Below, in pieces: positions 21,601 through 29,300 of a stretch of DNA of 34,877 nucleotides. Numbering within the stretch: position 1 is the stretch's first letter; each line of letters starts with the position of its first letter. The notes under the pieces were generated by a model, which had not been told where the DNA came from, made no database searches, and was given only the letters and a program-made list of their open reading frames with translations. The stretch is from Gonium pectorale. Taxonomy: Eukaryota; Chlorophyta; Chlorophyceae; Chlamydomonadales; Volvocaceae. Position numbers and translations under genes: made by a program. The DNA lies in the NCBI GenBank assembly GCA_001584585.1, contig LSYV01000005.1:1617442-1652318 (forward strand). The letters are read 5' to 3'.

Positions 21601-24600
21601 GGGCGCGGTAGGGGAGGGGGTCGCACACGGCAGGATGGAGTTGTCAGGAGCTATGGATGGCGGCTCCGCGCGTTGGCTCAAACGAAATGACGGGAACGGC
21701 ATCCGACACTCAGCTGCAGGACGCCAATACAACTCCGTCCTGCCTAGCACGCTCCCGCCATTTTCTTGTCCTGCATGCGCCCGTACGTTTCCCTCGGGAC
21801 ATGATTGTTGTTATGCAGGAGGCTCCACCCGCTGCTGTGGGAGCCTAGGCTGTCTGGGACACTAGACACGCCATACTTCGGCGTCAGGCGCTGAAGCGGG
21901 GTTGAGACGGGGACCATGACCCGCTCCCCCATCCCAATATTCGCAATTCGTCCATGGAAGTGTAACCTCCATTCGTCCATGGAAGTGTAACCTGTAACCT
22001 TCATTCCTAGATGCCCATGCGAGGCCATTTCTCCTCTTAGCTGCCTACGGGTCCACGCGCCTTGGCGGGTCGGCTCACCGCCAGTCCGCTCGCCAGTCAA
22101 CTGCAACTCGCACCACCGGCACGTCCCGCCCTCCCACCCGCCCGCCTGCAGCGCGCCGCTCCCCTGCCGCTCCCCTGCCGCTCCCCTGCCGCTCCCCGCC
22201 GACCGCGCCTGTAACCCCCCCACCCCGACCCGCCCTGTGTCTCCTGCAGCGCTGCACCCTGCGCCCCGCCCCCTTAACCCGCCCCCGTCCCCCCACACAC
22301 CAGTACGTTGCAGCACACCGGCACGTCCCGCACCAGCGCCACCTCGCTGGGCCGCCGGTGCAGCAGCTTGTAGCGCTCGGGGGGAGCCCCCGCGGCCGCC
22401 AGCACCTCGCCCGCCGCGGAGGCGAGGTACAGCCACCTGCCGCCGAGGGTCGAGGTCGGGGGTGGGGCCAATGAAAAGGACGGGTGTAGGTGGGTGTGGG
22501 GGGAAGGGAGGGCTACAGCCGGGTGTGGGGGGAGGGAGGGATTGGGGATCGAGTGACGGTGAGGGTGACCAGTGGCGCAGTGGGCAGGGGGGAACACGGG
22601 AGCGGACACCGTGACATGCCGGCAGCCGGCAGCGTGGGGTGGGGCCGGGGAGGCGGCAGTGCCGGCAGGGAGGGGAGGGGGCGGGTGGGGAAGCGCAAGG
22701 ACACGACGTGGCGCCGTCATATCACGTGCGGTTGGACGGCCAGGGGCGGCCGTAATGATGCGGGCGCATGGACAGGGAGCTGGGCGGGGAACGCCCATGG
22801 CGGGCGCCGCGGTCACCACCGCCCGATGACCGTTCCAAGGTGCCGCACATTTTCGTACCGCAGCCTCGCCGTACCGTCGTACCTTTCCACGACAGTCACG
22901 TGCGTGGCCCCAGCACGCAGCGCCGTGAGCGCCAGCAGGCCGGCGCAGCTGCCCCCCAGCAGCAGCACACGGACGTCCCGTGGGTCGGTCGGCGGCCCGG
23001 CGGCCGCCGTCACGGCCTCCCGTACGGCCCGTTGTACGGCCTCGATGCGTGGCGTGTCGTGCAGTACGCGCAGCATGCGGCGGGGCATGCGGAGGTCGGT
23101 CTGCCGGACGTGAGGGGGCGGGAGGGAGCATCATACAACGAACAATTCTCACGGAGCCAAGTGCTGATACTGAAGTTGTCCGCATGGGAAAGCTAATGCG
23201 GTATATTTCCATGCTGTACCGCCGCACACACCGCCGTACCTCGATGGTCACAAAGTTGTACGTGTCGCGCGTGCGCTCGTCCACCTCAGCGCGCCGCGGC
23301 GTCAGCAGCCGGCCGGGCGGCGGCAGGAGCTCATCCGGCCGCAGTGACAGCCACACGGGGCCGCCGCAGCCGCCGCTGCCTCCACCGCCACTGTCTCCGC
23401 CGGCGGCGCCGTTAGCAGCGCCGCCAAGGGCGCCAAGGTCCCAGGGCTGGGCTGTGGCAACCAAGGGCCCGACGGCTTCGGGAACGGTGCACAGCACAGA
23501 GGCCGGCGCGGGCGGGGCCACAAGAAGTGCGCCCGTGGCGGCGGCGCTTGGGTGCAATGCCATCTCACAGCCACCTCCGCCTCCACCTCCGCCTCCGCCT
23601 GCGGCTCCGTCCTCACGGTCCTCAATCGCCAGCTCGGCCAGGCCAGCGGGCAGCTGGGCGGTGCTGTAGGCGCCTGCGCAGTCGGGCGCGAGGGGGGCGG
23701 GGAACCGAAACGACGGCGCTAACGCCTGATGTGCCGGGGGGCACTGTTAAGGCACCTGTTGAGCGGCATACAGCTGCGAGCGGCCCCCGTCCCACCGGGC
23801 CAGCTGCCTTCGTCCGCCAGCCCCGGCCGCCACTCAAACCAAACACCCGAGCACCGCACCCGCCCGCGCCCACTCCGCCCGCGCCGCCGCTTCCGCCGCC
23901 GTCGCCGCCGCTGTCGCCGCCCTCCCCACGTCGTCCGCCGCCGCCCGCAGCCCGGGGTGGCCCGGCTCCAGCGCCAGGCCGCGCTCCAGGGAGGCCATCG
24001 CGGCGGCATGCCACCCGAGCGCCGCCTGCGCGCGGCCGCGGAGCAGCAGCGCCCGCACCAGCGTGCGGCGTGAGGCCGGGTCGAGCAGCCTGAGGGGGTG
24101 TGTGTGTTTTGGGAGTGTGAATCGCGTCCTCGAGGCATTGGGCAGCCTATGCGATGAGAATGGAATGCTGGAATGGGCAGACAGTGCGTGGGAGATTGCT
24201 GGGGGCGCCAATCAAGGGTGCGCGGGTTGCGGCACGGAACGCGAACGGAACGCGAAACGGTGTTAGCGCATGGCGCACGGGACCGGCATGGAGTGGAGGG
24301 CCAGAGGGCCGTGGCGGCGGCGGCAGCAGGACGCATAGGAAGGAGGAGAGTCGCAGAAGGAAGGCGGGTGGGCATTCGGCGCGCGTACGACGGGTTGGGA
24401 TCCGGCAGGCCAGCGCAGAGGCAAGCCCGCGCGCCAGCCGCGTCCGTTTCCACCGCCGCATGCGATCCGGAGCATCCTCCGCAGACTCTGTCCAGAGACA
24501 TCTGTTGGAGTCATCTGTGAAGCAGCGCCGTGCGAACGCACCCGTTGAGCAGGCTCTCCAGCTCCACCACCGCCGCCTCCGCCGCCGCCAGAGCCTCCGC

Positions 24601-25550
24601 CGCCAGCAGCGACGACCCTGCAGCATCCCGCTGCACCCCGGCCTCCGCCCCTTCCTTGCCCGCATCTGCCGCCATCTTCGTTTCTTCCACCTCTGCCGCC
24701 GTTAGCGGACGCCCCTTGCTGGCATGTGCCCCTGCTCCGGTTGCCCCCGTTTCCACCGCCACATCCGCAGCCATCTCCGCAGCCGCAGCCATCTCCGCAG
24801 CCGCCGCTGTCGCTGCCGCTGCCGCTGCCGCGGGCCCCGCAGCAAGCAGCGCCGCCGCCAGGTTGGCCCGGGCTGCCGGCAGGTCGCGGTGCGTGCGGCG
24901 GCCCGCGGCGGCGGCGCGCAGCATCGCCGTAAGGGCGGCCGCGGCGCCGAGAGGGTCGCCGGATCGCAGCAGCCCAACCGCCTCCTGCCGGGACGCAAGA
25001 GTGCTGCTTAGAGGCTTGGCACACAGCTCGAGCTGCTGGCAGCTGCTCTAGCTCCCTTGCCTCAATGGGAATAGTCTATTAAAAGGAATAAAATGTAGCT
25101 TCGTTGCCAAGAGCGCCAAAGATGGCGACCACGTACCCGGTGCATCTCGACCAGTGTCTTGCGCCGGCGGCCGCCCGCCGCCCAGTGCGCCGCCACCGCA
25201 TCCACCCGAGCTGCCAGCGCTGCCCGTGCCGCCGCCGCCGCTATCTCCTGAGCCGCAGGCTGTGCCCGCGTGGCGTCCGCTGATTGACTGAGGCCTCCTA
25301 CGGGCGGGGACGCCATCCCTTCCCACCCATTCACCCCGGCTCGGCTCGGATCGGTTGTTCCCATGTCTTTGGGTCGCGCCGGGGGCTGTGGTATCGGTTT
25401 GCGGAGGGTTGGTAGTGCAGTCGCCTGCACACATGCCGCCACGCCGTCGCCATCTCCGCTGCCACCGCCGCCGCCGACGACGACGGCAGCCTTGGCGTCG
25501 CTCGTCCCCAGACGGGCATCGCGAGCAGGTTTGATGCCTACTGAAGGCAT
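14688..25550 (-). CDS. PRMT9: PRMT9-like protein arginine methyltransferase with TPRs and two tandem methyltransferase domains (17 exons)
   Basis: The spliced product is 1,570 residues. The family transfers methyl groups from S-adenosylmethionine to arginine; human PRMT9 acts on the splicing factor SF3B2. TPR-like helices lie at about 135-200, and a canonical TPR at about 300-340 (RGRAQAALGWHAAAM, ERGLALEPGHPGLRAA). Domain 1 spans about 508-934. It contains the family segment MLRVLHDTPRIEAVQRAV, a degenerate motif I (VLLLGGSCAGLLAL, about 552-565), an acidic residue at the end of VVE (579), and the loop VATELLDDALLSSG (626-639). Domain 2 spans about 950-1415, with a good motif I (GLDVGSGGGGLALA, 987-1000), AVEVHP (1011-1016) and the loop IIIDMFDAGLLGH (1059-1071). 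The TPR plus tandem-domain order fits PRMT9 better than PRMT7, which lacks TPRs. Human PRMT9 is 845 residues; most of the extra length is Gly/Ala/Ser insertions. Confidence 0.88.
20229..20280 (+). repeat. dispersed repeat, family B, in a PRMT9 intron
   Basis: About 52 bp beginning attgaagggaaaggagaatg and running through aacaacgacgagctgggcg to ccagcagcgtaag. It matches a segment in a QNG1 intron (29736-29788) at most positions. It sits just inside PRMT9 intron 7, antisense to the gene, beside the assembly gap. Confidence 0.7.
20340..20359. other. assembly gap (20 N) flanked by a direct repeat
   Basis: Twenty Ns inside PRMT9 intron 7. The bases directly left of the gap and directly right of it are the same 12-mer, gaaagtgtcggc. 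This suggests two contig ends that overlap or a collapsed tandem repeat, so the true gap size is unknown. No exon is affected in my model. Confidence 0.97.
20661..20800 (+). repeat. 10-bp minisatellite, 14 copies
   Basis: Fourteen units of the form gggcgcgagg in exact 10-bp register, with point variants (gggcaagagg, gggcacgagg, ggccgcgagg, ggggaagagg). The array lies in PRMT9 intron 7 and is followed by ordinary intron sequence. Confidence 0.95.
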
Positions 25551-26349
25551 GGTGGGCTGCGGCGAAGGGACTGGACTGCCTCCGCTGCGCGGGCTGGCGT
25601 AACTCAGCTGCTGGTCGCCAGCACAACGGGGTCCACCGATCGTGCCTCACATACGGCAATAATGCAGCGATCTAAGTGTACACGGTGGTATGGGAGTGGT
25701 GGCTGAATATGCTATTCGGAGGTGCTGCCAGGGCCGCTTGTGCAGGCCGCTCGAGGTGAATCTCGGTTACACACGATTGAAGAGCGGCACAGGGTCGGCT
25801 TGTGCCAAAAGGCGGACGTGCTGGTGCGTGGGGTATGTATAGCCGTATGGTCGCGTCCCATGGGTAATATCACCGCAGCTATGGCAGCACAGTTATGGGG
25901 CGAGAACCTCGCCTCGGGCCTCGCCTCGGGCCTCGAAGTTGGGGCGTCCGATAAGGATGCAGACCCGCTGAGGGCCTCGGCCATCGGCATGCGTACGCGA
26001 CAAATGTACATGGCGCAGGTGGCAGGACGGCTTAACGGGGCGCAGGGTGCCGTCGTGCCGACTGCCAAGCCCGCAAGCCAGGCAAGCCGCAACGTCTGCC
26101 AACAACGGACAACCGTCAATGGCTGTACGTACTGTAACGGTGCGACGTATGTAGTGCAAGCGCCGTCTGGCACTGCTGCAGCTTCTGTACATGAGGTTCC
26201 CATGAAGGACTCCGGGATCGAAGACGTGGAGAATTCTGCGCCGCTGCCATGGTGCGCGGGCCGATGTTTCGCTGCTTGCAGTGCATGCGGCCGACAGCTT
26301 CGGCACGCGCTTGTGCTGCTCGCGCAGGCTTCTTGGCAGCTCGCTGCAG
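25551..26349. promoter_or_regulatory. divergent promoter region between PRMT9 and QNG1
   Basis: About 0.8 kb separates the PRMT9 start (minus strand) from the first supported QNG1 exon (plus strand). It should hold both promoters, both 5' UTRs and a missing short first exon of QNG1. A plus-strand frame is open from 25722 to 26411, but its codon use is mixed and I recognise no protein in it. A small duplication (gcctcgggcctcgcctcggg) lies near 25914. Confidence 0.5.
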
Positions 26350-29300
26350 GTCGCGGGAAATATCGTGAAGGCCTCAACTCAGTTCGTGGCGGAGCGGGCG
26401 AAGCATGTTGACGTTAATATGAAAGGTCAGTTCAACATGTTTGATACGCCCTCCACTCAAGCTCCCAGGATGGCGGCAGGGCCTGAGTTTCCTGCGATGG
26501 AAGACGGGGTTCCAGCCGGCAGGGCCCTTCCCTACTGTCCTTCCGGTTTCAACATAGCAAACTTGTCCATCTCGTCATGTGACGTCGCAGGCGTTCATTC
26601 GGTGGTGGAGGAGCTGACCCTCGAAAAACTGAAGGAGATAACGTCGCCACGGGCCTATAATAAAGGTGAGATATTAACAGGGTGTTTGGCACAACAGGTT
26701 GCGAGACTTACTGCCTGACTGCCCGACTGGCCCGCAGACCTGCACTTCGTCGACGGCGGGCCCCTCACGGTCCAGTACCTGCTGGTGGTGGACGCCCTCA
26801 ACTTCTGCTTTTGGCCAGGTGCGAGGGAGGATTCCCGGGGGTTGGGGGCGGCCCGCGACCCTGGGGCCTGTGTCGCCGGTTCACGTCGTATGTGGGCCCC
26901 TCCGGGGCGATCCCCGGTCCCCTCTGCTTTCTGTTAGTGAGTTCTTGCATATGCGGGGCTGCATGTTGTCCCCCACTGGCCCTTCACGGTGGCCCTCCCC
27001 TTCCAACACTTCCCCAGACGAGGAGCTCGAGTACGAGCACCTTTCTCTGGGAGTCAAGGTGCGGTTCGCGGCGGAGTCGGAGGGGTGCAGCACGTCGGCT
27101 CAATGACCGTGGCCTCCTCACCAGGGGAGAGCTTGCGGCAGCCAGGCGCTGTGCAGCCCGGGCAGGATGAAAGGCAGGACTTGGCGCTGTGCCGCGTTGC
27201 CCAGTCCCCAAGAGGCCATGGTCCTACCTCCGGAGCCCTGTCAGGGTGCTTCCTGTTGCCCTTGCGCTCCATGTTCCCCGCCCGGTCCCCGGCCTTGGTC
27301 CCCTCAGATGCCCCGACACACACCACAGCCTCACGATGTCCCACTTGGAAACGCGTCCTCTCGCAGCCTAAACTAGCCCCACCTGGGTCAACCCGTCCTA
27401 CCTGTGCTGGAGCGGGAGTGCGGGGACCGCACCAGCCCCCCGGGGCTGCCCGGCCCCGTCACTGGGCCATTGCCCACATTCGCTTCCAGTACGTGCTGTA
27501 GCACGTCCTCGGCCGCGGCGCGTCTGACCCCGCCCCGCCCCGAAACGTCGTCGTGTCCCCGCTCCCCAGGCTTCGCTCGAGCGCGACCCCACGGTGCTGG
27601 ACGCGGAGCGGCTGATGTGGATCAGCGGCGATGAGGTGCAGGCGCTGCTGGGCTGGCCGCGGAAGGTGCCGCTGCAGGAGGAGCGCGCGCGGCTGCTCAG
27701 GGAGGTGAGCCCGCCGCTGGGATGGCCCGAGGTGCCGGGGGCCTGGCGGGGTTTGGGTGGCTCGGCCCCGGGGGCCAGCCCGGGGTGCGGGTGCTGGCTG
27801 CCGTCGGGGTGTCGCGTGAGCCTGTGCGGCCGAGGGAGGGAGCTCAGAAGGGCGGGCCGTGGGGCGGTGGTGGGGAGCTGTGGGAATGGCCCTGGTTGGG
27901 GTGAGAGACTGGCGCGTGTGTGGGGCTGCTGCACGGGGGCCCTGCACATCGGCACGGGGGCCCTGCACATCGGCACGGGGGCCCTGCACATCGGCACGGG
28001 GGCCCTGCACATCGGCACGGGGGCCCTGCACATCGGCACGGGGGCCCTGCACATCGGCACGGGGGCCCTGCACATCGGCACGGGGGCCCTGCACATCGGC
28101 ACGGGGGCCCTGCACATCGGCACGGGGGCCCTGCACATCGGCACGGGGGCCCTGCACATCGGCACGCGCGTGGCAATTGGAGGACACATGGCTTGCCGAA
28201 GTGCAAACGATGGGATGGATTGCCCTCCGGCCGGCCGTGTGATTGCATCGGCTACCCCTGGCCTATCCCGCAGCCCCGGGCCCAGCTGGCAAGCAGATTA
28301 GCATCAGGCTGCAAACGTGGTCCTCTGCCTGTTGTCCTTGCGTTGTCCCTCACACTTGATACCGCTCTCACGCCCCGCTTTGCACAAAGCACTAGGATTA
28401 GCTGGCCACCGGTTCTTGCCGTCCGCATGCGAGGAGAGTTCCGCGTGCGTGCGTGCGTGCTCACCGGCACGCTGCGTTTCAAAACCGTCGGTCTCCTTCG
28501 GCTGCAATAGGTTTGGCCCCCCAGGTGGGTCTCGACCCTGTGGATGCGGGTGCCAGCCTGTTCGTATCAGACGTTGGTGTCCTCGACCCCCTCTTCCCCC
28601 AGGTGGGAGGCGCGCTGATGCAGCACTTTGACGGCCAGGCGGCGAATATGGTGCGGCAAGCAGGTGGGTGATCGCCCTGCGGGTTTTACTGGTCCCAAGA
28701 TCCTTAGCAGGTGCAGACGCCGGAGATCAACGCAGCGCCGAAGGCCGTGCCCGCGCGATGCGGCCGCCTCCCCGGCCGCGTCTCGTGCTGCGGGCTACAT
28801 CAGCCCAAACGCGTTGCGTTGACCCGCGACGCTGCCCTTGTTCCTGTGCGTGTCCCATCCTCCTGGCCCCCATCACGCATCGCTTTATCCCCACCCACTA
28901 CCTGCTGCTTGTCCGCTTCAACAAACTCATGTCCTCGAAACTCCCCCCTCCCCCCCACACGCAGGCGGCTCTGCGCTGGCGCTGGTGCAGCTGCTGGCGC
29001 AAGTGTGCCCCGGCTTCCGGGACCATGCGGTGTACCAGGGTGAGTCGGGCGGGAGGCGGGAGGGGCGGCGCGGAGGAACGGTGAAACGAAGGGCATCGGG
29101 AAGCAGCGGGGGATGTGGATGGAGTGAGGGCGGGTTTGGGGGGCGGGCGAGGTGTCCCAAGCAGACGGGGCGGATTGCGGGGCGTCATGGTGGCTTGGAC
29201 TGGTCGCACGGGGGAACGTCTGGGAAACAGGCAGCTGAAGGGGCCTGGGGGCCGGCTGCAGGAGGCTCTCCTACGTCATTTAGAGTCAAGCAGCAGGCCC

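Larger units (their letters stand above)
14688..25550 (-). other. exon map of the PRMT9 gene
   Basis: Minus-strand exons: 1 25550-25137; 2 24984-24542; 3 24089-23860; 4 23673-23240; 5 23100-22883; 6 22436-22301; 7 21344-21097; 8 20200-20131; 9 19971-19459; 10 18992-18897; 11 18509-18368; 12 18124-17967; 13 17615-17519; 14 17148-16785; 15 16484-16303; 16 16000-15501; 17 15155-14688 including the TGA. All introns are GT-AG; the exons total 4,713 nt (1,571 codons including the stop). The end of exon 10 is ambiguous: a donor at 18869 would add nine in-frame codons. The end of exon 9 rests on phase and donor quality only, because its 3' half is low complexity. The start at 25550 is the first ATG after an ACC context in an open frame; later in-frame ATGs are possible. 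Confidence 0.78.

Noticed and set aside
22274..23563. A 429-codon minus-strand ORF
   Set aside because: It joins real PRMT9 exons 4 and 6 through two introns in frames that do not match exon 5; splicing gives a better family match.
14688..25550. Calling the methyltransferase PRMT7
   Set aside because: PRMT7 also has tandem domains, but the TPR-like N terminus and the loop similarities (IIIDMFDAGLLG to the human PRMT9 second domain) favour PRMT9.
25722..26411. A 229-codon plus-strand ORF upstream of QNG1
   Set aside because: It is in a different frame from the conserved QNG1 N terminus and shows no known domain. At most a small part could be the missing first exon.
27398..28301. Long repetitive ORFs on both strands over the 21-bp array, and the idea of a CRISPR array
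   Set aside because: Open frames follow from a stop-free unit of 21 bp. There are no spacers between repeats, so it is a minisatellite, not CRISPR.
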